Part shown: in pieces, positions 32,434-44,363 of the stretch | Layout of the letters: every line of letters starts with the position of its first letter | Numbering within the stretch: position 1 is the first letter of the stretch | Assembly: GCA_963921825.1 (NCBI GenBank) | Contig: OY997593.1 | Span: forward strand, 65,332,039-65,396,038 | Reading direction: 5' to 3' | Length of the DNA stretch: 64,000 nucleotides | DNA from: Erodium maritimum | Taxonomy: Eukaryota; Streptophyta; Magnoliopsida; Geraniales; Geraniaceae | The notes under the pieces: generated by a model | Told to the model about the DNA's origin: nothing | Seen by the model: only the letters and a program-made list of their open reading frames with translations | Database searches by the model: none | Translations under genes and position numbers: made by a program

Positions 32434-34740
32434 TAGTGTTATCTTGGAACTGCCAAGGGTTTGGGAACCCTGGGGCAAAACAGTTCATAGTTGATTTTAG
32501 GGTTATTTACAATAAGGTACCCTAATGTTTCGTCCACGAACGATAAGGTACCCTTATGATTTTTTTGTCCGATAAGGTACCCAAATGATTCGTCCACGAA
32601 CGATTTGGTTTAAAATTGGCATATTCCGTTAGAAAACTAACAGAATATTCCTCTAAATTAGACATGTGCAGTTAAGTGGGGTGTGAAATGGCGATTTTAC
32701 CCTTTCTTATTTTAAGCTTATAAATTTGATAGACAAAATTACCATTATACCCTTAATTATATAATACAATAAAAATATAATAAATAAAAAAATAAATAAA
32801 TTTAAATTTTTTAAATTGAAAAATTAATTTTTTTAAAATAATAATAAAAAAATTTAAAATTTAAGAAATATTTAAAATATTAAAAAATACAAAATATTAA
32901 AAATATAAAAAATACAAAATATTAAAATATTAAATATTTAGAAATAAAAAATTAAAAATTAAATAAAAATTAAATTTTTTAAACATATTAAAATAAAAAT
33001 AAAAATATTAAAACATATTAAAATAAAAAATAAAAAAATTCAAAAATTAAAATTTAAAAATATAAAATAATTAAAATAATAAAATAAAATATTTAAATAT
33101 TTAAAAATAATAAAATAAAATATTAAAATATCAAAATATTAAAATAAAATATTAAAAATATATATATTAAAATATTAAAAATTATTAAAAAATAATAAAG
33201 TTTTAAAAATTAAAAATTAAAATATTTAAAAATAATAAAATAAAATATTAAAATAAAATAGAAAATATTTAAAAATAAATAAATAAAAAAATAATATCTG
33301 ATTTTGGAAAATAAAAACTAATTTTTGAAAATAAAAACTGATTTTTGAAAATAGAAACTGATTTTTGAAAATAAAAACTGATTTTGAAAATAAAAACTGA
33401 TTTTTGAATATAAAATCTGGTTTTTTAATATACAAAAAAAAACTAATTATTAAAAAAATAAAAACTGATTTTTAAATATAAAAATCTGATTTAAAAAAAA
33501 TAAAAACTAATTTTTGAAAATAAAAAACAAATTTCATTTTTTTAAAAAAAATATATAATTTAATTATATTATTTTGAAAATTTAAAATAGTTAGAAAATA
33601 TAAATTAAAGAAAAATAATAAGTGAGGGTATAATGGTCTTTTTACACTTAAGTCAAAAGTCAACTAAAATGGTAAAGGGTAAATTGGTCTTTTCATGTAG
33701 GTCTGTTAGTTTTTTAACAACATTAACCCAAATCGTTCGTGGACGAATCATTAGGGTACCTTATCGGACAAAAAATTCATAAGGGTACCTTATCGTTCGT
33801 GGACGAAACATTAGGGTACCTTATCGTAAATAACCCTTGATTTTATAAATCAAAAGCGACCCGATATTGTTTTCTGGTGTGAAACAAAGGTGGAAGGAGG
33901 AGAACTGAAAACTATCAAACGAAATGTGGGTATGGAAGGTCTACTGGTGGTCCCGAGTAGGAGAGCCAGTGGAGGCGTAGCAATGTTTTGGAGAGAGACG
34001 GATGGGGGATAGTTATTATCATCTGGTGTACAAGAAAGATCAATGGCCAGAATTTCGAGTGACAAGTATATATGGTAAGCCTAAAAGAGAACATAGACCA
34101 GAAACTTGGAGTTTGACTAAAAAAATGGCGGGTAGGTGGAAAGGTCCGTGGATGGTAATTGGAGACCTAAACAATATAATGGGTAATGAGGATATGCGTG
34201 AGGCACAACATTACCCTGATTGGTTGTTTGAGGGATTTCAAGAGACTTTGGAGTGGAGTGGTTTGAGGGGCACATATATACTTGGGAACAAGGAAGGCAT
34301 AGGTCGGACAGGATGGAGATACAAATCGACAGAGCAGCGGTAAATGGAGCTTGGGTGGTTCGATTACCTGATACCAGACTGTTACATGGTGGGCTATCAA
34401 CATCGGATCACGCTCCAATAATAGCTCATTGTGAAAGGGAGCACGGTTTGGGTAGAAGGAGGGCTTTCAGGTTTGAACAGGGGTGGCTTCGTGATGGAGG
34501 TTGTGTTAGGGTCACGCAGGAGGTATGGGAGAGGAACAGGGGGGCTCCTTTGGTTGATAAGTGCAGACGGTTGGCAGATGTTTTAACCAAGTTTGCTCGG
34601 GCAGAATATGGGGATATAGAGAGACAAATTAAGAAATGTCGAAGGAGTTGCAAATATTGCTTGTTAGGTGGCTGGCGAAGGGTGATGCCAATACCAAATA
34701 CTTTCACACCAAGGCAACATCAAGAAGAAGGAGGAAGAGA
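32430..34740 (+). pseudogene. LINE ORF2 endonuclease, split by a MULE element
   Basis: ORF2 starts at 32,430 (MIVLSWNCQGFGNPGAKQF) and is cut at 32,499 by the inserted element. It resumes at 33,846 with QKRPDIVFWCETKVEGGE. After a stop near 34,008, the blocks RVTSIYGKPKREHRPETW and WMVIGDLNNIMGNED follow (34,050-34,200). After another frameshift near 34,320 come GLSTSDHAPII (SDH active site) and RRAFRFEQGW. Without the insertion the first two parts would be in one frame, because the duplicated 9 bp supplies the missing codons. Confidence 0.85.
32500..33836. mobile_element. MULE-type element with three-phrase TIR and AT core
   Basis: A perfect 9-bp target duplication TTGATTTTA at 32,491-32,499 and 33,837-33,845. 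TIRs of about 110 bp begin GGGTTATTTAC and each contain three direct copies of GATAAGGTACCC separated by TCGTCCACGAACG words. The core (about 32,700-33,600) is almost only A and T. Part of it (33,295-33,420) is a direct array of CTGATTTTTGAAAATAAAAA with a 20-base period. No transposase. The target length fits Mutator-like elements. Confidence 0.88.
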
Positions 34741-34899
34741 TTAGCGCGGATTCGGAGTAAACAGGGTCCTGGGTGGCTTGGGGGGACGGTCTAGAGTACA
34801 CAATTACCAATTATTTTGAGGAGCTTTTTAAAGCATGTGAGGGGGGTCCAGACACGGTTAGTGAGCTACTTCCCAAATCGGTCACGATTGAGGATAACG

Positions 34900-36060
34900 A
34901 GGAACTCCTTAAACCGGTTGCATAGGAGGAGGTGACGCGAGCCGTGATGAGTATGAAGCCGCTAAAATCCCCGGGTCCGAACGGTTTAAATCCGGGGTTT
35001 TTTCAGCATTATTGGGGGTTGATGGGTCAAGAAATAGGTGATATGGTGAGAAAAGTGTTTCAAGAGGGAAGACTGTCGGATGGGCTGAATGATACAAATC
35101 TGGTGCTCATTCCGAAAATTAGGGCGCATGAGAGGGTTAGTGATTTTAGACCCATTGCCTTGTGTAAAGTTCTCTATAAGGTGGTAACAAAGGTGATTGT
35201 GAATCGGATGAAGGGTTTGCTACACAAGATCATCTCGTCTGCGCAAAGTGCTTTTTTGGTAGGGAGGTTAATTACTGATAACGTCATCCTTTTTGGGAAA
35301 CTGCTCCACTATTTGCGGGGGAGGAAAAATGGAAACCAAGGAGTAATGGCGATGAAGGTAGATATGAGAAAGGCCTGCAATCGTCTGTAGTTGTCTTATC
35401 TAGAACGTGTTCTGGGTAGATTGGGATTCCAAGAGAAGTGGGTGGGATTGATCATGACCTGTGTAAGGTCGGCACGTCTCTAGGTAGAGGTAGAGGGGAG
35501 ACGCATAGGCCTGTTGAGGTCGAAACGTGAGGTACGACAGGGAGACCTGTTGTCTCCATATTTTTTATTATCTGTGGAGAGGGTTTAGCTCACCTTATCG
35601 AAAAACAGGAAATGGACCGCAAAATTCAAGGTGTAAAATTGCTCGTAATGCTCCATCGATCTCACACTTGTTTTTTTGCATATGATAGTTTTTTCTTCTC
35701 CAGGGCCAGAGTGGAAGAGGCGGAGGAGTGGAAGGTTCTATTGAGGAGGTATGAGATGGCATTCAGTTAGAAGTTTAATCTGGAAAAGTCCTCGATCACT
35801 TTCAGCCCGAACACGTCGGCGGTGACACGACAAGAAATTAGAGACGTGTTGGGCATGAATGAGGTAGAGGATCTGGGGTTGTATTTGGGGCTACCTTAGA
35901 CTTTTGAAAGAAGTAAGTATAATTCGTTTCATTTTCTTAAGGAACGTATTGTGGCAAGACTGAGGAGTTGGGATGAATTGATGCTTAGTAAGGCAGGGAA
36001 AATGTGCTCTTGAAAGCTGTAATTCAGGCTCTACCCACGTATACTATGGGAGTTTTTTAA
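34900..36060 (+). pseudogene. LINE ORF2 reverse transcriptase, decayed
   Basis: Conserved blocks in order: SMKPLKSPGPNGLNPGFFQ, NLVLIPKIRAHERVSDFRPI, AQSAFLVGRLITDNVILF and MAMKVDMRKACN (34,932-35,390, motif A with its Asp). After a stop come REVRQGDLLSPY (motif B, 35,520-35,570) and the motif C relic, where the expected FADD reads FFAYDS (about 35,670-35,695). One catalytic Asp is therefore lost. Numerous stops follow. The thumb region ends near YTMGVF at 36,060. Confidence 0.82.
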
Positions 36061-36072
36061 CTCCCAAGTCGG

Positions 36073-37640
36073 TTGATACATGAAATTGAAATCCAGATGA
36101 ATAGGTATTGGTGGAGACATGATGTGAAAACGGGAAGGGGTATAAAGTGGAAAAGTTGGGATATGTTGTGTAGACATAAATTACAGGGTGGTTTGGGTTT
36201 CAAACACCTACAAGACTTTAATGTGGCAATGTTAGCCAAGCAGGGGTGGAGACTACTTACTCAACCTGAAAGCTTGGTAGCACGGGTTATGAAGGCTAAC
36301 TATTATTGTGAGGTATTTTTTTTAAATGTCGAACCGAAACAGAGTGGTAGCTATGTCTGGTCTAGCATTTTGGCAGGGCAAGACTTGGTGAGAATGGGAG
36401 TTCGGAGGAGGATAGGTGATGAAGAGAGTACAGGGGTTCTGGTGTTCAATGGTTAAAAACGAACACAGGATTGGTGGAGGGAGTCTTTACGGGTCTGGAC
36501 ACGGCCTGTGTTGGCAATTATATCATTGAGTTACAAAATTAGGGCATGGAGAAAGTTGAGGCGGAGTTTGAAGGTCCGGATGCACCCGCATTTCTTCAAT
36601 TGCCTCTGTTGGTTGTCTCGATACCAGACGGTTGGTATTGGAGGAAAGCTCGGGACGGTGTGTTTCGAGTAAGGGAGGCATACCAGATGCTTCAAAAATA
36701 GAATGAGAGGTGGAAGGAGGAGGACTGGGACTCTTTTTGGGGAAAGGTGTGGAGTTTGGAGGTGCCGGAAAAAGTAAAACATCATACGTGGCGGGTACTC
36801 TCAGGCTCGCTCCTAACGAATGTGAATTTATATGGTCGCTATGCCCCGGTGAGCCCGGACAGTGATATTTGTGGAAGTCCAGAAACAGAGGACCATCTTT
36901 TGTTTCAATGTACGGGTATGGGGAGATTGTGGGAGAGATAGATTTGGTGGTACTCGGGGGTGTGCTAGAGCCGAGACATTGGCTTGAACATTGCTGGAGT
37001 TTGAACAAGCCGGGGTTAGTAGAGAGGGTGGTGATTTTGTGGTGGGAAATTTGGCGAGCTAGAAACGCTCGAGTCTGGAGGCAGGAGGTGATCGGGGAAG
37101 AGGGAGTGTGGTGGGTGGCGGATAGGTTGCTCGGAGATTGGAAAGAAACTCAGGCTGGTAGTTCTGCCATGCCATAGGGGGTGGGGATCAGGGTCGTAAA
37201 TGGAGGAAGCCGGAGACGGGGATGGTGAAGGTAAACGTGGATGGGACAGTGCTGGATCCGGTGGGGGGGGTGGAGGTGGCATGATCTGTAGGGGCGATTC
37301 GGGTGAAGCAATTAATGCGCATTACATTGTTATGATGAGAAAGCAGGACCCAAAGCTCATTGAGATTATTACAAAAAAATGAGGCTCTATCTTGGGTGTA
37401 TGAGGAGGGATGAATTGCAAGTTCAATTGAATCTAACTGTCAGAATGTTGTCCGAATCATAAACGAAGAAGGTATGGTTTTATCACCAATGAGTCCGATT
37501 ATTATGGAGTGTCGAGCGAAGTTGAAGGTTTTAACGAATTCCAAATTAGTCTTTGTATGTAAAGAGACTTATAGAGTTTCTCAAACTTTAGCTCGTAATG
37601 CTTGCGATTAGTGTACTGTTGATTGCAGATCTCGGAGATC
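36073..37640 (+). pseudogene. LINE ORF2 C-terminus: zinc region and RNase H
   Basis: Blocks: NRYWWRHDVKTGRGIKW and GGLGFKHLQDFNVAMLAKQG (36,100-36,245). The zf-RVT-like segment is VPEKVKHHTWRVLSGSLLT with TEDHLLFQCTGMGRLW (36,760-36,935), then WWEIWRARNARVW (37,041-37,079). The RNase H relic begins KVNVDGTVLDPVGG (about 37,230) and later reads INEEGMVLSPMSPIIMECR and VFVCKETYRVSQTLARNAC (37,460-37,610). Several stops interrupt it. Domain order matches the element at 6009-10,528. Confidence 0.8.
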
Positions 37641-37700
37641 CCTCAGGTTCTTCGGGATTGTTTGTCCAATGATTTGTTGAATCAATACGAATATCGCAAT

Positions 37701-37990
37701 TTAAGAAAACCTTTATTTGACTCAGTCGTGACTTTCTCAAACACAAATACGAATCTTTTACAATATATCATGAATTAAAAAACTGAAATTTAAACCTCAT
37801 TTATCGTTTTGGCCTTGACTTTCAAAACAAGAACCAATGAACTTTAAATTTCAAATCTTATATTAAATATCAAACCTCATTTGATATCCATTCTACCCAA
37901 ATAAATTGTTATCTTAAATATGTGCATAATCTAACCATACACCCCCGTACTTTGACTAATTATCTCCATCCATATAAAGTTCGTCTCTCT
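37701..37990. other. AT-rich spacer between LINE copies
   Basis: No coding signal or repeat boundary seen. Confidence 0.4.
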
Positions 37991-38790
37991 GTTAGGGTTT
38001 ATGTGCCCAAAACACAGGCGTCGCGTCGCCATTAGTCCCGACCAAGGTATGGTCCTTTTCCTCCGCAATGGCGCCGCTCTACCCTCCATCCCTTACTCCC
38101 CATTCCTCCGCCAAATCCACAACATCGATTATGTCGCAGTCATCCTCCCAACCTCGATCATCACCCCCACCGTTCTAATCCCCTTCGCATGTCCTAAGGG
38201 GAAGCCACCAGGATTGTCGCCCCTTGCTCAGCACCTGCCACCTCTGAAGCATGCATCGGTATCTCCACCTCATTGGCCTCCTCTAAGGCCTCCTCCTCGG
38301 TCTCTGATCGATTGGTTCTCGTTTACTTTATATGTTCTGTTCTTTTTTGCAAGATTAATGATTAGTGAACGACGATTCAAGGCTTTTTCCCACAGAGTCA
38401 TAGATATTTACCGAGATGAATCCTTGATTCACATCTACCATTGTCGCTATCCTACTAATCTCTCTGTTAATGATGAAGTCAAGTTTGGTTTTCAACCATA
38501 CTATATGGGTCGTCTATAAGTTCAAGGGACTGAGCGGTGATTCGGCCACACCTTGAGCAGTCTTCATCACTTTTGCAATCAATCTCGCAAGCTAGTCCGT
38601 AGATTAAAATTCATAAACTGTATTGCTTTCAATTACTTTTTCAAAATGAGAGCCTTGTTCCCGAGTTTGTTAAGAGAACTGTGAACGAATATCTGTTCCT
38701 TCGTTTTATGTCTGTTCTTTAGTGGTTATGAAATCTTCCTGATGCGCTGCAATGTACTCTGAATTCTGATCATTAATAAAGTTTCTTTCG
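37991..38790 (+). mobile_element. LINE-derived element, 5' region plus 3' end
   Basis: It starts with a TTAGGGTTT leader and a CT/GC-rich open frame (38,001-38,519, beginning MCPKHRRRVAISPDQG) that has no known domain, and ends in a T-rich 3' region around TTAATAAAGTTTC (38,772). The layout matches the other LINE derivatives in the window, but no target duplication was found. An ordinary decayed gene is an alternative. Confidence 0.35.
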
Positions 38791-38827
38791 CCTATTTTTT
38801 ATTATCTTAAATATAACTGTTATATTT

Positions 38828-39800
38828 AAATAACAATCTAGAATATATATATTTATTATATTTATCATATAAATATATTTTCACATCTAATTAGGCTTTT
38901 ATAAGTCTAATTCATTTTTGGGTTTGCTCTATGTGTGAATTACATGTTCATATAACGTTGGTAGTGAGCCTGAAATCTATTTTTACCCCACAAGTCATAA
39001 TTGGCCTCTAGCAAGACATTATGACTACCCAAGTCATATGAAGGTCGACAATCTGATTCAACCTTTTACCGTTAATATGTTAATCCCTTTGTCATCGATA
39101 TCTCGATCGAATGTAAGGCATATGATTGTCATCCTTATTTTATTCGATCATTAGTTTCTTGATCTTAAGTAGACTACAAGTGATAACTCATTATCAATTC
39201 GCATGGTCATGCATTTCTGCAGTCTCACTTATCAAGGGGGCCAAACAATATCTCTCATATTTACATGAGTGACAAATCCCTTATCACTCGCTCACATTCC
39301 TCACATAGACAATTATGTATTGAACAACAATATTTATTGTTGCCCGATCAAAGACAGCATTGAACTGCGTCAAGACACACAACCACCTACGGAGAAATCT
39401 ATGACGACTAAAAGTTCAAAGGACTTAAGTCATATTACGATACTGAGAAATACTCATGACAGTTACTATGTAGTATTCTCACAGTGGGTCATCCAATACC
39501 ATTTCCGTAAATGACATCTATGATTTGAATTCATATCCAATACGAATGATCGGTAAAACGTGATCATCAGCCAACATCATACTAGTCTTAGTATATCGGT
39601 AAGACCAGGGATCATTGGAATAATACTCTTTTTCTTCTAAGAGTTTTACTATCAAGTCACGTACTTGATGATGTTAGAAAGAGTCACTTATTCACGCAAT
39701 TAACATTTAACAAAATGATAATGAAAATGTCAATGTATTAATAAATGATAATGTCATACATGAAAAGATTGGCTTAAGACACAAAAATAACAATCTAGAA
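38828..39800. repeat. Insertion of about 940 bp between 16-bp direct repeats
   Basis: AAATAACAATCTAGAA occurs at 38,828-38,843 and 39,785-39,800. The 941 bases between have the look of noncoding LTR-retrotransposon sequence (long stop-rich text with words such as TCTCACTTATCAAGGGGGCC), but neither TG...CA ends nor an A tail is present. A 16-bp duplication is too long for an LTR or most DNA elements and suits a target-primed retroelement. Class undetermined. Confidence 0.45.
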
Positions 39801-40200
39801 CTTAGAGGTGCTTGATCTGAACGATTTGGTGGCCAAGAAAACTGATGCTGAGGACGACGAGGGAAAAGAGGATAGAGTTCAAGAGAGCAGCTCCACAACC
39901 AGATCTGAGGCTTAAAGGCCAGATCTGCGAAGCCGAAAGCGAAGCAACACAGGGAAAGAAGGAATAGAACAGAGAAGAAGAAGGAAAAACCATCGATGGA
40001 AACGGTGGCAATAACCTCTGATGCCACGGGCGGCTACTCAAAGGAAAAATTAGGGTTTAAGGAGCGCCTCGCTAAAGAAGAAAAAATTGAATTTTTTCAA
40101 TAATTATCAAATCAAAATAATTTGATTAGTTTATTTGAAAAATATGACTATGGTATTTTTTAGAGTTACAAAAATCACAAATAATTTATTGGTTTATCGC
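39801..40200. other. Unassigned, GA-rich then AT-rich
   Basis: Read on the minus strand, 40,070-39,800 looks like a retroelement or gene leader (GCGAGGCGCTCCTTAAACCC, then a CT-rich frame of 79 codons) but no protein family is recognised. Confidence 0.3.
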
Positions 40201-41290
40201 ACATGCGCTCTTTCTTTCAATAATAGTTGCAACATGAGCTCTACTAGGGTTTTGGCGCTGCCCCTTCGGTCTCGTCGCCACAACACAATCACCCACGATC
40301 CTCCCGACGTCATTCCGGTTCCTCATCTTTGTCGCAATAGCGTTATCCCCATCAATCCAGGAACTCTCGGGTATCTTGAGTTCTGGACGACGAACCTTCT
40401 GAGGATTCTCCTACGCCTCCAATGTAGGTGGATGACCTTCCACCGGATCGTCACCGTTCCTCCCATCCCCGGTTCAATCTTTCTCCTTCGTCTCAATGGC
40501 GTTGTTCTCGCCTAGCTCCGCTCCCGATAACAACCCTTATCCAAGTGGTTGCCTCCCCTTCTCTGCCTTTGTGTCACACCTCGCTGCGTCGAATAACCCA
40601 CCACCGTCGCTATGTCGCTCTTCCCCATCGATGAGCCCACAACCGATCTCGATATCCGAGCAGCCCTACTCCCTCTACAACTGCCATTGAAGCAACCATC
40701 GTTGTCCCCACCTCTTTGGCCTCCACCGATGAATGCGAAATGCGTATAGACTCGATGCACCCCCATTTTATATCCCTACTGTAGATTGAGTTTGCACTGG
40801 ACCAAATTGTATCGGATCATCTCTCCTGAGCAACCCCTAATGTCTTTGACTCGGCCACTAGCACGTCCATCTCCTTGGCCTCCACCGTGGCTCCCTCCTC
40901 GACCCATCTCTCGATTTTGGATCAGGAAAATCGAGTGAGTCTTTTTTATTTGATTTGATTTTGTCTTCGTAGGGTCACTAACTAGTGATTAGAGATTCAA
41001 CGACTTTTCCTGGGAGGGAACCTTGAATCCCGTATATCCTCCCAATACAATTAATGACGAGTTCAATATCGGTTGCTTTGCCCCCATACGAAGCGTTTAG
41101 GCACTACCTTAAACAGGACTTTCATTTCCGTTTTCCAACCCCCACCTTTCTTTCATGCCTATATGACGAATTTAATACCGTTTCTGACGGTTACTTTGTC
41201 TCAGAGTTATGTGAGCCATTCGGAGACTCTTTACTTGTATTGACTCTTTATTCAATCAAATTTACACATTTTAGTACAAAAAAAGCATAC
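40201..41290 (+). mobile_element. LINE-derived element, no ORF2
   Basis: A CTAGGGTTTTGGCG leader and CT-rich 5' part (40,230-40,790) are followed directly by a LINE-like 3' region (41,080-41,270). That region resembles 21,310-21,450 (CATTT.CG.TTTTCCAACCCC-like words and ACCGTTTCTGACGGTTACT). It ends in AAAAAAAG at about 41,278. Endonuclease and RT are absent. Open frames in the first half have no recognised domain. Confidence 0.45.
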
Positions 41291-41634
41291 TAAGATAAAG
41301 AATATAAAGGAACTCAAAAAATTCTAGTTTCTTTTTTAAAATATTTTTATTTTTAATTTAAAATTTCAAAGAAAAAATATTTATTTTGTTTTTTTATTAT
41401 TTAAATTAAAACAATAATACATGGTCAAAATATTTTTTGTTACCATTACTAAAAATACAGCTACGGTGGAAAAATGAATAGTGTAGGGAAGAAGAAATCA
41501 AATAGAAACCCACCCTTAACCTAAAAACGTGAGAACCCATCCAAGTCATCCATTTCATAAAATGGATGGATGAGATGCAATTGAGTTGTTGAGTACAAAA
41601 ACACAACACTTTTTTTTTGTAAGTTGTAGGAGCT

Positions 41635-43005
41635 GAGGAGAAATCTATTGAGAACCACTCTTAACATATGAACTGTGAGAACCACTCTTAACATATGAAC
41701 TGTGAGAACCAATCCTAGCCACTCTCACCTATGATCCAACACTCATCAAAATGCCACATCATCACCCCAATACAACCCACATACACGTCACTTTCATCCA
41801 TTCTCACACAAGCAAGGGCATAATTGTAATAACATGGTGTCATGTGGACAAGTGTCAATTTTTTTCTTCACCAATTCACTAATTTAATATTTCCCGATTC
41901 GTTTGAACTCCGATTAACTTCAAACTTGCACCAATATTTTTCTTTTTTCAAGAGCTTTAAATCAAGATCAATCATGAATATATTTTGAAGCACGAAAATA
42001 AAAATTTATATCAAGGTGATAAAAATAATGTTAAGCGTTGATAAATCTTCACTAATAAATGTTTTATATCGGAGTACCAAACCAAACTAGTGCTAAATGT
42101 TGATAAAAAAACATGTAATGAGGTGATAAGAAACAAATAATGAGGTGATAAAAACCATTTTCAATTTTGATAATAAGTGTGATTCACTAGAGTTTAACGT
42201 TGATAAAAAAAACTTGTGATGGGGTGATAAAAAACACGTGATTCAATGATAAATCTAGTGTTTAGTGTTGATAAAACTGGTTTTCATAAAAAACATGTGA
42301 TGAGATGATAAAAATCATGATCAGTTTTGGAGAATGGGGTGATAAAACCAGTGTAAAGTGTTGATAAAACCAGGGTAAAGTGTTGATAAACCCAGAGCAA
42401 AGTGTTGATAAAAGTTACCCATATATAATTTCTTTAAAAACCAGCCCTGAAATATATTTTTTTCGCGCTTCAAAAAAACATGTGATGGGGGTGATAAAAC
42501 ACACGTAATTTGAATGATAAACCTAATGTTTAGTGTTGATAAAACTAGTGTTCATAAAAAGCACGCGATGAGGTGATAAAATCATGATCAATTTTGGAAA
42601 ATGAGGTGATAAAACCAGTGTAAAGTGTTGATAAATCCAGAGCAAAGTGTTGATAAAAATTACCCAGATTTTTTGAAAAAAAAAATCAACCTCGAAATAA
42701 TTTTTTTTCGTGCTTCAAAATATATTTATGACTGATCTTGATTGAAAGCCTTTAAAAAACAAAACTAATGGCGCAAGTTTGAAGCCAATCGGAGTTCAAA
42801 CGAAGCGGGAAAAATTAAATTAGTGAATTGATTAAAAAAAATAACATGATAGTTTTACTAAAAAGCCCTTAACACTTACTAAAAAGTGTTGTTTTTTGCA
42901 GTCAACTACTCAATTGCATCTCATCCATCCATTCTTAAAATGGATGACTTAGATTGGTTCTCGCGGTTCCTACGTTAAAACATGGTTCTCACCAGATTTC
43001 TCCTC
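41635..43005. mobile_element. MULE-type MITE with 22-bp array (copy D)
   Basis: TIRs start GAGGAGAAATCT and carry TGAGAACC. The flanks TGTAGGAGCT (41,625-41,634) and TGTATGAGCT (43,006-43,015) match at 9 of 10 bases. The left TIR word AACCACTCTTAACATATGAA is duplicated (41,654-41,705). The interior repeats GTTGATAAA words, strictly at 22-base steps around 42,350-42,420. It is inserted into a second, inverted copy of its own family. Noncoding. Confidence 0.8.
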
Positions 43006-43814
43006 TGTATGAGCTTTTTAGTAAAACTACCATATATATTTTTTTTACCAATTCACAAATTTAAATTTTCCTGCTTCGTTTGAACTCTGATTGTCTTCAA
43101 ACTTGTCCCCAAATCTTTATTTTTTCAAGGGCTTTCTATCAAGATAAGCCATGAATATATTTTACAGACCGAAAAATATATATTTTGGGACTGATTTTAA
43201 AAAATTATATCTGGGTGATTTTTATCAACGGTGAACATTAGTTTTATCAACACTAAACACTAGTTTTATCACTTCATTTTACCGAAACTGAACATGTTTT
43301 TTATCATCTCATCACTTACTTTTATCACCTCATCACATGTGTTTTATCAACATTGAACACTAGTTTTATCAACACTAAACACTAGGTTTATCACCACATT
43401 ACATGTGTTTTATCACTTTAGCACACATAATTTATCACCCAAACATATGTTTTTTTATCAACACTAAACACTAGTTTTATAAACATCGAACACTAGTTTT
43501 ATCATTCCGATGTGGAACATTTATTAGTTAAAATTTATCAATACTCACCAATAGTTTTATAACCCCGATATAATTTTTTTTGTGCTTTAAAATATATTAA
43601 CCACTGATTTTGATTGAAAGCCCTTGGAAAAATAAAAAATATATTGGCGCAATTTTGAAGCTAATGGGAGTTGAGACGAAGCGGGAATGATTAAATTAGT
43701 GAATTGGTTAAGAAAAATATGATTGTATGGCCCGCCCTTGCCCTCATTCGGTTCCCTCTTTCTCTGCGTTTTGTGCCAACCTACTGGCCTTATACAATGA
43801 TTTTTTGTTAACCA

Positions 43815-44363
43815 TTGGAGATGTTTCTCAGAAAGAGATGTTTTCTGTCGAGAAATCACCGAAAAGTTCAGACAAAGGCGATTAAACGACTATCTCGTTC
43901 GCATAGGCGTTGCATGTCTCCGGTCAAAGAGGCACATGATGCTACCACGATGGTTGGGATTCAAGCTGATTCATGTGGGATAGGCGTGGAAAGCTCGACA
44001 GTTGAAGTTGTTGCAGGCTCGGATGGGAAGCCGAGTCCAGTTTCGGCGTAGAATGAGAAGTTGGTGGAGAAGCCTGATTCGCGATCAGTTGCTCTTCCGG
44101 AGTTGCTCATCAATCAGACAATACCTATAAATATTTTCGTGTGTAATCTACCATATGATACCACATAAATTTGGGTTCATGACTTCTTTGCGCCATTAGG
44201 AGCCATTGAATCATGCTCTGTTTTGAAGCGTCCGAACAAGGGAGGGAGGATCTTTAGTTTTGTCCGATTCTCGACTTCATCTGCTTCTGCCCAGGCTGTG
44301 GAGAGTATGAATGGATATAAGGTGAACGGATATATCCTCTTTATAGCCATGGCTCGTCCCTGA
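43815..44363 (+). pseudogene. LINE ORF1 with RNA recognition motif
   Basis: One frame from ATG at 43,815 runs through TAG (44,049-44,051) and TAA (44,166-44,168) to TGA at 44,361. A basic N-terminus (RSHRRCMSPVK) is followed by an RRM at about 44,122-44,358: RNP2 as IFVCNLPYD, then FFAPLGAIESCSVLKRPN, RNP1 as GGRIFSFVRF, AQAVESMNGYKVNG and a final strand ILFIAMAR. The RRM would bind element RNA in place of the zinc knuckle of other L1 ORF1s. A host splicing-factor relic is the alternative, but the position between LINE ends argues against it. Confidence 0.7.

Larger units (their letters stand above)
30960..37700 (+). mobile_element. L1-type LINE, complete order but degenerate
   Basis: All LINE parts are present in order on the plus strand: ORF1 with DUF4283-like region and zinc knuckle, ATGA overlap, ORF2 endonuclease, RT, zinc region and RNase H. 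A 1337-bp MULE-type element sits in the endonuclease. Many stops and frameshifts show it is old. The 5' end is placed near the GATTAGGGTT leader (30,997) and the 3' end after the RNase H (about 37,640-37,700). No target duplication or A tail was found, so ends are approximate. Confidence 0.85.

Noticed and set aside
39269..39514. 81-codon plus-strand frame
   Set aside because: It lies in noncoding retroelement-like sequence and has no resemblance to a known protein.
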